Positions 39,116 through 50,645 of a stretch of DNA of 64,000 nt are shown here, piece after piece. The stretch is from assembly GCA_949775045.1 (NCBI GenBank), contig OX459105.1, positions 6,369,069 to 6,433,068 on the forward strand. The letters run 5' to 3'. Every line of letters starts with the position of its first letter. Position 1 is the stretch's first letter. Below the pieces are notes generated by a model. It was not told the DNA's origin. It did not search any database and worked only from the letters and a program-made list of their open reading frames with translations. Source of the DNA: Metridium senile. Taxonomy: Eukaryota; Cnidaria; Anthozoa; Actiniaria; Metridiidae. Position numbers and translations under genes: made by a program.

Positions 39116-40596
39116 TATGTACAAATCTTACACGTTCGAAAATTCTACAAGGTTTTAGAAAAAAGTATCGAACATAAAAGTATATAGATAATAGTTATAA
39201 TTCGATCTTGAATGGATTCAAGAAACACTGAAATTGCGTGACCCTGTCACGTTAGCGTCAAACGGCTAGCGGTGTCTATACTAGTGCTTCTCGCCATAGT
39301 TAACCTATGTTCTAATTGAAAGAATTATTGATTATTTGAATGAAGTGTTCATTCTACATGTATAAAAGTTAAAACTGTCTTGTTATTTAGAACACAACTA
39401 AAAGTGCAGTATTTGTAAGATGCTTTTTATTATCAAATTTATTTCCAGTTCGATTTGACATTTTAATTTATGCATAAAAATGATGATCACGCGAAAATAA
39501 AACACGAATATTCTCTATTAATAACTCTACTTTTAGTTATATTGCTATTTCAGCGCTTAATGTGATGTTTTGCAACAATAGAAATGATTTCGTCCCAAAA
39601 CTGGGGGAAACATTACCGCTTACTAGTGAAGCATTCATTGATATTTGCTTATCAGAAGCGTGACAAACGGTCACGAAAGGGTCATATTCAAAAAATGTTT
39701 TCGTCCGATCTATTTATTTCCCCAGCTTGAAATTTCTTGTGCGAATAAAAGGATAAATTTGCTATACAATGGTTTAGATTTTGTGTCCAAAATATGTATA
39801 CCAGGAGTAGTTTTGACTATGTGAAAATTAGCTTTGTTTACACGCATAAATTAACTCAAAAAATGAGTCGTACAAAATGCTTCAGAATAAAATTAAAATT
39901 TATTCTATAGGAAATATTTTTTGATTTCTGTAAACGTTTTGAGATGTTTATTAACTGAGTTAAATATCATATTAATCCCTTTCATTTCAAGAGTACAGTA
40001 TTTCGTTAAAGTTGGGCATTTTTCGAGCTTCGGAATAGCCGAAAACTGGCCCGCCAGGCGAGTTTTCGAACTTTTGTAAAATTCTCACCGAAATTTTTTT
40101 TTTCGGACTTCTAAGTATGATTTTTTGAAATAGTCCTATAAAGGGTTTCTTTTGGTGAAATAAAAAGAATTTCGATTTTTTTGAACTGTCATGAGGTTCT
40201 CGATCCTTGTGGGCATACACTCTTAAACGTTTAGCACACAACTCTGCTCACATGTTCATTTTTCCCGGAGGGAGGAAAACCGGAGACTGAAAACGTTCGT
40301 GGCATAGAAGAGAAGAAAACATCAAACGCCGCTATACGCCGCTCATACCACCCATACGCAAATCAGCACATGGCTGCTAGGACAGGTATGCCTTTGGTCA
40401 TTATAGTTATTATTCACTTTCCAAACCCATTATCATATTTTAAACATCAATGCAATAAGCTTGTGAACATTTAAGTGCATTTTTCGCATTGCCACTGATT
40501 AATTCGAAGCATCTTTACTGGTTTTGTTTTATTGTTGATTGGCTGGTTTTGGAATGAGATAATCGTGAGTGATATCATCTTTGAAGCTAGTTTAAC

Positions 40597-40647
40597 TATT
40601 TAAGCAACGCACACAAGACCTTCATGAACTCTGTGACGGCATCGAAG
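40597..40647 (+). promoter_or_regulatory. Peptide gene copy A promoter and short 5' noncoding exon
   Basis: TATA-like TATTTAA at 40597-40603, an inverted CCAAT (ATTGG) about 60 bases upstream, then about 20-25 bases of presumed 5' UTR ending in the donor GAAG|GTATGT after 40647. The same elements are kept in copies B and C, which supports function. The transcription start is inferred. Confidence 0.55.
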
Positions 40648-40969
40648 GTATGTAGTATTAGATTATCTATGCTCTTTTCGTTCCTTGCTTCCTTGCTTCC
40701 TTGCTTCCTTTATTTATTATTTAATATACAAATTAGGTAATACCTAATAGCGGAGCTCCCAGTTTAATTTTTTCTTACAACATCAATATGTGCAAGTATA
40801 TAGTTTTTGTGCACGGGTCATAAAAACTGTACGTGATGACGTAGGCGTATTTGATAGTATGTGAAAGAAATACTATTTCTTACTGTTCAAGGTTACTCAA
40901 GAAAAAAACGAGAAATATTAATCTGGGATATATACATATATATTCGACTATAAGTCAACTATATTTATC

Positions 40970-42115
40970 AAGATTTTTGCTAAAGATTATGAAATACGGT
41001 TCATGCAATATAAATGTTGTAAATATGTAAAGCTTGTTGACTGATATCTATATACAAACTTTAATAGCAGTAAACAAAACAACAATCTACTCTGTTGATG
41101 TTTACGGTTCAATATAAATACTATAAATATGTCAATATAAATGTTGTAAATATGTAAAGCTTGTTGACTGATATCTATATACAAATTATTATAGCAGTAA
41201 ACAAAATAACAATCTACTCTGTTGATGTTTACAGTCCAATATAAATGTTGTAAATATGTAAAGCTTGTTGACTGATATCTATATACAAATTATTATAGCA
41301 GTAAACAAAACAACAATCTACTCTGTAGATGTTTACGGTTCAATAGAATTGTTGTAAATATGTAAAGCTTGTTGACTGATATCTATATACAAATTATTAT
41401 AGCAGTAAACAAAACAACAATCTACTCTGTTGATGTTTACGGTTCAATATAAATACTATAAATATGTCAATATAAACGTTGTAAATATTTAAAGCTTGTT
41501 GACTGATATCTATATACAAATTATTATAGCAGTAAACAAAACAACAATCTACTCTGTTGATGTTTACGGTTCAATATAAATACTATAAATATGTCAATAT
41601 AAATGTTGTAAATATGTAAAGCTTGTTGACTGATATCTATATACAAATTATTATAGCAGTAAACAAAACAACAATCTACTCTGTTGATGTTTACAGTTCA
41701 ATATAAATGTTGTAAATATGTAAAGCTTGTTGACTGATATCTATATACAAACTGTTATAGCAGTAAACAAAACAACAATCTACTCTGTTGATGTTTACAG
41801 TTCAATATAAATGTTGTAAATATGAGTAAAGCTTGTTGACTGATATCTATATACAAATTATTATAGCAGTAAACAAAACAACAATCTACTCTGTAGATGT
41901 TTACGGTTCAATATAAATGTTGTAAATATGTAAAGCTTGTTGACTGATATCTATATACAAATTATTATAGCAGTAAACAAAACAACAATCTACTCTGTTT
42001 ATGTTTACGGTTCAATATATTAATGTTGTAAATATGTAAAGCTTGTTGACTGATATCTATATACAAACTGTTATAGCAGTAAACAAAACAACAATCTATG
42101 CCTATCATCGACACA
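40970..42115 (+). repeat. About 105-bp minisatellite, ten units, in intron 1 of peptide copy A
   Basis: AGCTTGTTGACTGATATC recurs at about 41031, 41157, 41261, 41364, 41495, 41620, 41725, 41828, 41934 and 42038. Some units carry an extra 21-25 bp (ATAAATACTATAAATATGTC). Confidence 0.97.
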
Positions 42116-43600
42116 AAGTTTTTTCATCAAAAAAAAGTTTATAGATAAACTATCAATGGATATTACTTTTCTGTAAGTAGAAAATTGTAGTAAATGTAAC
42201 TATGCTGTAATGGCCATGGAGTTGTTGTCGTTTTAATTTTATGCGTTTTTTCAGTCTTTTCAAATCAAGGTGACAAGTTCTATTTTTGGCGCGTTTCAGC
42301 AATGCCAAGGCACCTTTTTGCTTCAAAAGCAAGACAAAACGCTGAGAAAAATCAAGATTTTGAGCTTCAAATTGACAAAAAAAATTATTTGAACTAGACC
42401 TTAATAGAATGGTAACTATGTATTAAAAGGAAAAAAGGAAATTTTAAAGCATTTCTTTGTAAAAAAACGACATTTTTATCGTATTGGATTTACTAAAAAG
42501 TAGTCATGGCAAATCTTCAAAACAAAACAAAAAATTATTTTCAAGTGGAATTAAAAGCCTCAAGAATAAGTTCTACCAACACAAGATCGATTTGAAAAGA
42601 CAAGGATTTTAAAACAAGGTATTTTATTATGAAAAACTTTGTGTAAAACATCATTTTCGACTTTGAAGTAAAAACTACTAAAAAAAGCTCGTTTAGTAAG
42701 CATAAAATAGTCAATTATTGAAATTGCTAAATAAACAGAAGTTATTCAACCAATTTAAATTGTGTTTGTATTTCAATTTATCTTTGATGTTTTCTGTTTA
42801 TGAGGTTTAAAAAGTACATAAATAAACACCTTTCAATCGACCAAAGTACAATTTACACATGCACAAACATCGTTTCATGTACGGTTTTTATCTCAAAAAG
42901 TAAATAAAATGGAGATAAACCTTTTCTCTTTTCTTTCTATAATAAAACAGAGAACGGATTTTTCCTTTTTGAGGCTTAATTATTGCAAGTTTTGAGGTGT
43001 TTTTTTTTTTTCTCTCTCAAAAACTTGAAACAAATAATAATCTTGAACTTACTTTATCGGTGATTATTTTCCTGAGGTTTTCTTCTCTTCAATGACATTG
43101 ATCATATTTTGACGAATAAATGTATGTACTTGAATTTTGATGGTTTAAACATTCTTCATAGTTCAACTGCCAAGCTTGAAAATCCTTCAATAAACTGTGC
43201 CGAGGGAAGATTTGAAGACAGTTTTCATAACAAACAAGGTCGCTTCTTTATCAATTTTGTTTTGAATTGCTGTAGTCTTTTAATATTCTTCCACGAAGGT
43301 ATCCACAAATAGGTTTTCTTGATCTTTTGGAATCAGTCTTTTCTGCTTTTCTTTAGTATAATTTCTTCGTTTTTGTGTCCTTCGAGTTTATGTTCTTCTT
43401 CGGTCAAAACTCTCTTTGTTCTTCGAAGTTCATCTTTCTCCGTTGTTATTTTGTATTAATGTAAGCTCTGCTATTTTGTTGTTGTTTGTTTGACTTTTTT
43501 GTTCTTCGAAGTTCATCTTTGTCCGTTGTTATTTTGTATTAATGTAAGCTCTGCTATTTTGTTGTTGTTTGTTTGACTTTTTTGTCGATAAGTTAAAAGA
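42116..43600. other. AT-rich intronic DNA of peptide copy A, no gene seen
   Basis: Only short ORFs. A duplicated block GTTCTTCGAAGTTCATCTTT...GTTGTTTGTTTGACTTTTTT occurs at 43418-43500 and 43502-43582. Confidence 0.5.
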
Positions 43601-43694
43601 ACAACTTTGCTTTGTTGATCTAGCGCTATTTGGCGCGCGCGCCACTTTCGTTCCCGCCGAAATATAACAACCAATCAGCATCGCGATGGGCGCG

Positions 43695-43845
43695 GACGTC
43701 GGACGTCGGACGTCGGACGTCGGACGTCGGACGTACGCTTGGGATTCCTGTGTGAAAACCATCGAAAATCGACTCGATGCATTACCATTTTTTCTTAAGT
43801 ATGGTGCTCCGCTCGCGCGGGCCTTCGGCCCGCGCGGGAGCTCCG
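43695..43845. repeat. (GGACGTC)n short array and strong GC hairpin
   Basis: Five or six GGACGTC units at 43695-43733, then a near-perfect palindrome GCTCGCGCGGGCC TTC GGCCCGCGCGGGAGC at about 43808-43842. Confidence 0.85.
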
Positions 43846-43932
43846 CTATAATGTTATGGTTGATATTCTTAATAGGTGTAGACTGAATTCTTGCAGTGAG
43901 TGTAACAACTAAAAAGTTCGTGATCCAGCACA

Positions 43933-45010
43933 ATGGTTTCTAAAACTATAACGACTGTACTCCTCTGTATGGTGCTTTTGTCCGTCCTCCTGATACACAA
44001 TGAAGTCAGTGGTTATACTGGTCAAATTGGACGAAGGTCTTTTGAACGAAAATTGGATGGAAAAAAGGTTAGTTATTCTAAATTATTGTACAAAACTTTA
44101 ACTTATAGATATTATATATATAAAATTGTTAGGTTTACTTATTAGATATTTCCTTATCATAAGATATATTCAATCAAAACGAGTGAGGAGAATAGCACAT
44201 TCAAAGTGTGCTTGCGAGTGCATGTAGCCAAACTGAAAAAAAGAAAAAAAAAGAAATTGAATATAATGAAAAATACAATTTAGTCATCTTGAACCCTGAT
44301 GAAAGACATGAAATACTATGAGTCCTTTCGATCTCCATATTAAAAATAAATAAAAATAAGCAGCACCATCAAAAGGAGAAAGAAGAAATGTGTAGTTTTG
44401 GAATGTTGTGTTGTTATAAATATAATAATAGATATAAGTAAAGTTTTTTAAATCAAAATTACAGAGATTTGTAAAATTTCTCCTTGCTAGCCTTGTTGTG
44501 GTGTATTACATTTTTGAAGTTCTCATAACTTCTCAAGAATTAACATTTTTGTCTCAAACGTTTTACCTTTGTTGATGTCATTCTAAATTAAGGCACGGGC
44601 AAACTTTTTCAACATTTGTTTCAACATCCCTTCGATTTTGTTGAATGGCAATGTTTAAACGTTTTTAAACTCTTTCAAAATTGTTGAAACGTGTTGAATC
44701 GATGTTGAATTGTTGTTGAAAGAGTTTAAAAGCGTTTAAACATTGCCATTCAACAAAATCGAACGGATGTTGAAGCAAATATTGAAACCGTTTGCCCGGT
44801 CCTTAATCTATAATTTTGGTATAGTTGTCAATTAAAATATGAATTTAAACTGAATATGATAATGAAGTGGCAGTTATATTTGCTTTCGGTCTATACCAAA
44901 ACAATATATTGTTTTTAGCTAACTTGTTTGTTTTATTGTTTTAGGCAAACCTGCCGGATAGCAACAAAGAACCGCTGCCAACCATTAGGACTTTGCCTAC
45001 TAGAAAATGA
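43933..45010 (+). CDS. Short secreted peptide precursor, copy A (66 aa, two coding exons)
   Basis: Coding exons 43933-44067 and 44945-45010, joined phase 0 (donor AAG|GTTAGT, acceptor TTTTAG|GCA). A hydrophobic signal peptide of about 27 residues (MVSKTITTVLLCMVLLSVLL...NEVSG) is followed by YTGQIGRRSFERKLDGKK in exon 1 and ANLPDSNKEPLPTIRTLPTR-K in exon 2. The mature part has no cysteine. Gly immediately precedes RR and KK, the usual processing and amidation signature of neuropeptide precursors. A 5' noncoding exon ending at 40647 and an acceptor at 43896 are inferred from copy B, where the intron is short; in copy A that intron has grown to about 3.2 kb. Polyadenylation-like AATAAA occurs near 45117 and 45179. 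No family is recognised. It could equally be a linear defence or venom peptide; the sequence alone does not decide. Confidence 0.75.
44588..44806. mobile_element. Palindromic CAACAT-type MITE in intron of copy A, TTAA ends
   Basis: TTAAGGCACGGGCAAAC...GTTTGCCCGGTCCTTAA with long inverted arms. Copy B has the same element (49385-49582); copy C lacks it. Confidence 0.85.
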
Positions 45011-45769
45011 TTGTGACGCAGAGAGGAAAAATGGTCTTTCCCGCCAAAATATTAAATTTCGTAAAAGCTTTTTAAATTTGTGATAAAACATTAAGTTCAA
45101 ATTAAATCGCTCAATTAATAAATTAAATTAATTGCAAGGGTACTAAGAATTGTTATGTTAAATGGAAAAATATTTAAATAAACAAAAGGTATGCTCTTGA
45201 ATTATATAAAGTGTCTTTAATTCTATTAGTTTCTATTACTGTTCTTTCGAATTAAAAGAAGGGGCACACCATTGTCGATTGGGAGGATAAGTAGACAACG
45301 CCACCCCACCCCTCCCCCGGCATCGGCCACTATGCAATAGGATCCACTCGGCTATATGAGACAATTAACTATTTCTATATTCTTATCATCAAAGACGGAA
45401 AACACCATAAAAAGAGCGACAATGACATCAACAAAAAGTCGAACAAAAAAACTTGAACGAATTAAATCAAAACTTTAACAAAAGTCTTCATGTACGTTTA
45501 TAGGTACTGTCATTTTTAATACTGTTTTATATTATTGAAACATACATAGTAAACCGACCTGTTCACGTGAGGAACTCTGCTAAAAATCATATTGATATGA
45601 GCAGTAAACAATACTTCTATTATACAGACACAAGAGCCCTACTCATTGGGGAGACTCCTTCATAAACGTACCTCTATTGACAAGAGCAGTAAACAATACT
45701 ATTTTGTAGATCTCCTATTTCATGAAAACACACGCATACAAATGATACAGCTTATGGAACATAAGATAA

Positions 45770-45860
45770 ACAAATCGCAAAGTATGGTGAACAACAATAG
45801 TTCAAGGTACGAGCCTTGAGGAACACCACACTCTAAGCCGTTGATCAATTGCACTGGTTA
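45770..45860 (-). pseudogene. Reverse transcriptase fragment
   Basis: Minus-strand frame LECGVPQGSYLELLLF; stops follow within 50 codons. Confidence 0.65.
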
Positions 45861-45870
45861 AACTTGTTAA

Positions 45871-46653
45871 AGCCCCTCTTGCATCCAAGATGCATTGCGC
45901 GCTTCGATGATTTTCTCACATACGGAAAATACCAATTTTTGTGTAGAATAGCAAAATCTTATAGAATCCGTTTCCATCGTTAGTTAAAAGAGTTAATTTT
46001 CATAATTTCTTTTTATAATCGTATAATTTAATATCTAATTAAGCTTTCTGGGATAATATTTTAGTCGTTCCGACCTTTTTTATACATATTTTTGATCTAA
46101 ATGTCGACCCAAGTCTAAGGATCGGCAGAAGCTCTGTGTTCGACCTATTCAGGGAGAGAAAAATCGCACTTGGCTTCGAAAGAACCACCGATAGCGTATT
46201 TATGGAAGTCCTTTTGCATCGTGTCAACGTTGATACAAGGAATGAAGACTCAACTGCTGTTATAATCCGAAATGCGTTTGTCATAGTGAAATGGATTTTT
46301 AAACAACACTCGGCAAAGCTATCAAAATTAAACAGTATATTCTTGAATGTATTTATGTTTATGTAAACATTTTTTGAACCGTATGCATTCACGTCGTTAT
46401 CCTGACCTTCTATAGTAATATCCATGGACGTTAACGTTTCGGATTCCATGCATAATATCATTTTTTAGTACACGAAACCACAAACACTTCGAAGTCTTCG
46501 AGCTTGATAGCCTAAATCGAACAACGTGAAAAACCCGTGAGTAGCCCGTATTGCGGGATCGGTTTTCTAACCAATTAGAAAGCGACTTTTAACAATAGAT
46601 ATTTTCAAAACATAAACAAACGGCTGCAATGAACCTTGGATGCAAGAGGGCCT
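45871..46653. mobile_element. 783-bp TTAA-flanked element, TIR AGGCCCTCTTGCATCC
   Basis: TTAA at 45867-45870 and 46654-46657. Ends AGCCCCTCTTGCATCCAAG and CTTGGATGCAAGAGGGCCT. The B/C junction near 50641-50662 shows the empty site. It holds a minus-strand open frame of 140 codons (46461-46039), unrecognised. Confidence 0.85.
46039..46461 (-). CDS. Unrecognised 140-codon ORF inside the TTAA-flanked element
   Basis: Starts MILCMESETLTSMDITIE. No domain, signal peptide or transmembrane segment is obvious. It fills over half of the 783-bp element, which is why it is listed; composition is not clearly that of a gene and an opposite-strand 76-codon frame overlaps it. Confidence 0.2.
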   Translation of the reverse strand: MILCMESETLTSMDITIEGQDNDVNAYGSKNVYININTFKNILFNFDSFAECCLKIHFTMTNAFRIITAVESSFLVSTLTRCKRTSINTLSVVLSKPSAIFLSLNRSNTELLPILRLGSTFRSKICIKKVGTTKILSQKA

Positions 46654-47874
46654 TTAAAGTGCATTTTCTCAAATATATTTTTGCTGGTGGGTGACGTGTT
46701 TACTTGGTTGTTAATCTTGATCAGTTAATAGTGGCTAATGTATTTAATAATTGAACAGTCCCTAACATCAGAAAAAAACATAAATCACTTTTTTAACGTG
46801 CCAATGTATTAGCCACTGACTAATTGGGAAAACTAAGAATCAGACTCACTACCTCTGCGTTAAATAAATGGAAGCTAGCGCGTTAAGTAGTATAGGCTGC
46901 GTCGATGTTTGATATCAACGATAGATAATAGAATGAAATTTGTAACAAACAACACTGCTTTCTCTCTGAAATAAAAACACGAGTGGTATAAACGAATATC
47001 TAGGGGAGGGTAAAAGGATGAAACTCCCCAATGTCTTCATAAAGGTTTGTAGAATTAAGTACAAGTTTAGATTTTGGGCGGAGCATCAGCATAAGAAAGA
47101 TGTAAGACTACCCCCTCCCTTTTTCTGCCTCAGCTGCCTATATGAAATAACACCAAATAATCGACTTTATTATACGGATAATAGTGTTTTACAGGAAACT
47201 AAAACACTCGTATTTTCCATATTTTCACTAGTGAAGATACGAAAACCTTATGTACCAAATGTCCCGTATGAACGCGCGCAAATTTTTTTTTATCCTTTTT
47301 GTCCATATAATTTAAAGAACTTTACACGTTGGCTTGAAGATATGAATTTTATTTTCTCGTTGTAAAAGCAACATTTTACATATACAACATTTTGAATATT
47401 TGACACTGATTATGTTTTCGTGTTCATTCTAGTCAGTCCTTCGCCAGCTAGTACATGTTTTCAAATTAAAGAAAAGCAATAAATTACGCTATATTTGCAA
47501 GTACCAAGGGTATTTCATTCCAATATAAGTGCTTTTACTTTACTTTTTTGTTGTTGTGAAAACCAGATTAAATTAATCAAACACCTCTCCATATTTTTTT
47601 CGGATTTAGTAAATTCAATGGTATGATTTTTAAATCGAAATGCACCAGTAGGTCCCTCAATTGATTTGTTTCCCATTATCCAAATCCTTAACGTACGTGG
47701 AATGGGTGCTCTACCTGCACCTCTATATTGACAAGAGTAGTAAACAATAATACTATTTTGTTTTGTCTCGTATACGTACTTCATGAAAATAATAATACTA
47801 TTAACAAGAAAGCATCCGTGATATAAAAACAAAACAAAAAATACAAAAGATACAGCTTGTGAAACCGATTAGAA

Positions 47875-47960
47875 AAACAAATCGAAAAATAAAGTGAACA
47901 GTAATCGTTCAAGGTACGAGCCTTGAGGAACACCACAATCTACACTCTGGTTAAACTTGT
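47875..47960 (-). pseudogene. Reverse transcriptase fragment in unit B
   Basis: Same GGTGTTCCTCAAGGCTCGTA block on the minus strand as at 35740-35830. Confidence 0.6.
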
Positions 47961-48524
47961 TTAAGTGCATTTTCTCAAAAAAACAAATTTGCTGGTGGGT
48001 GTTTACTTTATTGTTAATCATGATCAGTTAATGGTGGCTGATGTATGAGACTTATTGAATTATTGCACAGTCCCTAACTAAAACAAAAACCCTACAACAC
48101 TTTTTAACGTGTCAATGTATTCAGTCACTGACTATTTGGTTGGAGACTCATACTTAAACGTTTAGCACACAACTCTGCTCACATGTTCATTTTTCCCGGA
48201 GGGAGGAAAACCGGAGAAAAACGATCGTGGCATAGAAGAGAAGAACAGATCAAACGCCGGTATACGCCGCTCATACCACCCATACGCAAATCAGCACATG
48301 GCTGCTAGAACAGGTATGCCTTTGGTCATTATAGTTATTATTCACTTTCCAAACCCATTATCATATTTTAAACATCACTGCAATAAGCTTGTGAACATTT
48401 AAGTGCATTTTTCGCATTGCCACTGATTAATTCAAAGCATCTTTACTGGTTTTGTTTTATTGTTGATTGGCTGGTTTTGGAATGAGATAATCGTGAGTGA
48501 TATCATCTTTGAAGCTAGTTTAAC

Positions 48525-48575
48525 TATTTAAGCAACGCACACAAGACCTTCATGAACTCTGTGACGGCATCGAAG
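48525..48575 (+). promoter_or_regulatory. Peptide gene copy B promoter and 5' noncoding exon
   Basis: TATTTAA at 48525-48531 and donor GAAG|GTATGT after 48575. The sequence is almost identical to the copy A promoter, including the ATTGG box upstream. Confidence 0.55.
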
Positions 48576-48735
48576 GTATGTAGTATTAGATTATCTATGC
48601 TCTTTTCGTTCCTTGCTTCCTTGCTTCCTTGCTTCCTTTCTTTATTATTTATAATGTTATGGTTGATATTCTTAATAGGTGTAGACTGAATTCTTGCAGT
48701 GAGTGTAACAACTAAAACGTTCGTGATCCAGCACA

Positions 48736-49781
48736 ATGGTTTCTAAAACTATAACGACTGTACTCCTCTGTATGGTGTTTTTGTCCGTCCTCCTGATACA
48801 CAATGAAGTCAGCGGTTATACTGGTCAAGTTGGACGAAGGTCTTTGGAACGAAAATTGGTTGGAAAAAAGGTTATTTATTCTAAATTATTGTACAAAAAT
48901 TTAACTTATAGATATTATATATATATAATTGTTCGGTGTACTTATTAGATATTTCCTTATCATAAGATATATTCAATCAAAACGAGTGAGGCGAATAGCA
49001 CATTCAAAGTGTGCTTGCGAGTGCATGTAGCCAAACTGAAAAAAAAAAGAAATTGAATATAATGAAAAATACAATTTAGTCATCTTGAACCCTGATGAAA
49101 GACATGAAATACTATGAGTCCATTCGATCTCCATATTAAAAATAAATAAAAATAAGCAGCACCATCAAAAAGAGAAAGAAAAAATGTGTAGTTTTGGAAT
49201 GTTGTGTTGTTATAAATATAATAATAGATATAAGTAAAGTTTTTTAAATCAAAATTACAGAGATTTGTAAAATTTCTCCTTGCTAGCCTTGTTGTGGTGT
49301 ATTAGATTTTTGAAATTCTCACAACTTCTCAAGAATTTATCATTTTTGTCTCAAACGTTTTACCTTTGTTGATGTCATTCTAAATTAAGGCACGGGCAAA
49401 CGGTTTCAACATTTGCTTCAACATCCCTTCGATTTTGTTGAATGGCAATGTTTAAACGCTTTTAAACTCTTTCAACATTGTTAAAACGTGTTGAAGTGAT
49501 GTTAAAAGCGTTTAAACATTGCCATTCAACAAAATCGAACGGATGTTGAAGCAAATATTGAAACCGTTTGCCCGGTCCTTAATCTATAATTTTGGTATAG
49601 TGGTCAATAAAAATATGAATTTAAACTGAATATGATAATGGCAGTTATATTTGCTTTCGGTCTATACCAAAACAATATATTGTTTTTAGCTAACTTGTTT
49701 GTTTTATTGTTTTAGGCAAACCTGCCGGATAGCAACAAAGAACCGCTGCCAACCATTAGGACTTCGCCTACTAGAAAATGA
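48736..49781 (+). CDS. Short secreted peptide precursor, copy B (66 aa, two coding exons)
   Basis: Coding exons 48736-48870 and 49716-49781, phase 0. The signal peptide is nearly identical to copy A (LLCMVFLSVLL). The mature part reads YTGQVGRRSLERKLVGKK then ANLPDSNKEPLPTIRTSPTR-K. Differences from A are I>V, F>L, D>V and L>S; the RR, RK and KK sites and both Gly residues before RR and KK are kept. The donor is GTTATT rather than the GTTAGT of copies A and C, which is weaker. A 5' exon ending at 48575 (GAAG|GTATGT) and an acceptor CAG ending at 48699 give an intron of only about 124 nt. AATAAA occurs near 49951. Function is inferred as for copy A. Confidence 0.75.
49385..49582. mobile_element. 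Palindromic CAACAT-type MITE in intron of copy B
   Basis: As 44588-44806 but about 20 bp shorter at the loop. Confidence 0.85.
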
Positions 49782-50559
49782 TTGCGACGCAGAGAGGAAA
49801 AATGGTCTTTCCCGCCAGAAATATTAAATTTCGTAAAAGCTTTTTAAATTTGTGATATAACATTAAGTTCAAATTATATTGCTCAATTAATGAATTAAAT
49901 TAATTGCAAGGGTACTAAGAATTGTTATGTTAAATGGAAAAATATTTAAATAAACAAAAAGTATGCTCTTGAATTATATCAAGTGTCTTTAACTCTATTA
50001 GTTCCTTGCTGTTCTTTCGAATTAAAAGTAGGGTCACACCATTGTCGATTGGGAGAATAAGTAGACAACGCCACCCCACCCCTCCCCCGGCATCGGCCAC
50101 TATGCAACAGGATCCACTCACGGCTATATATGAGACAATTAACTACTTCTATATTCATATCATCAAAAACAGAAAACACCATAAAAAAGAACGACAATAA
50201 CATCAACAAAAAGTCGAACAAAAAAACTTGAACGAATTAAATCAAAATTTTAACAAAAGTCTTCATGTACGTTTATAGTCCTGTCATTTTTAATACTGTT
50301 TTATATTATTGAAACATACATAGTAAAACGACCTGTTCACGTGAGGAACCCTGCTAAAAATCATATTGATATGAGCAGTAAACAATACTTCTATTATACA
50401 GACACAAGAGCCCTACTCATTGGGGAGACTCCTTAATTCATAAACGTACCTCTATTGACAAGAGCAGTAAACAATACTATTTTGTAGATCTCCTATTTCA
50501 TGAAGACACACGCATACAAATGATACAGCTTATGAAACATACGAAAAACAAATCACAAA

Positions 50560-50645
50560 GTATGGTGAACAACAATAGTTCAAGGTACAAGCCTTGAGGA
50601 ACACCACACTCTAAGCCGTTGATCAATTGCACTGGTTAAACTTAA
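50560..50645 (-). pseudogene. Reverse transcriptase fragment between units B and C
   Basis: Same block as 45770-45860 with one change in the motif (GTACAAGCC on plus). Confidence 0.6.

Larger units (their letters stand above)
36037..40222. mobile_element. 4.2-kb TTAA-flanked foldback element with about 1-kb inverted repeats
   Basis: TTAA at 36033-36036 and 40223-40226. Ends GAGCGTATGCCCACAAGGAT and ATCCTTGTGGGCATACACTC. Left arm reaches about 37200 and the right arm starts about 39215; the left arm has internal duplications (36494/36710 and 36955/37200). Unit B has the uninterrupted site with one TTAA (about 48155-48165). No transposase found, so mobilisation by a piggyBac-type enzyme in trans is inferred. 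Confidence 0.88.

Noticed and set aside
40970..42115. Regular repeats resembling a CRISPR array
   Set aside because: Spacers are not unique; whole units repeat, so this is a minisatellite in animal DNA.
43529..43933. 134-codon minus-strand ORF upstream of peptide copy A
   Set aside because: Runs through a GGACGTC array and a GC hairpin and is not kept in copies B or C.
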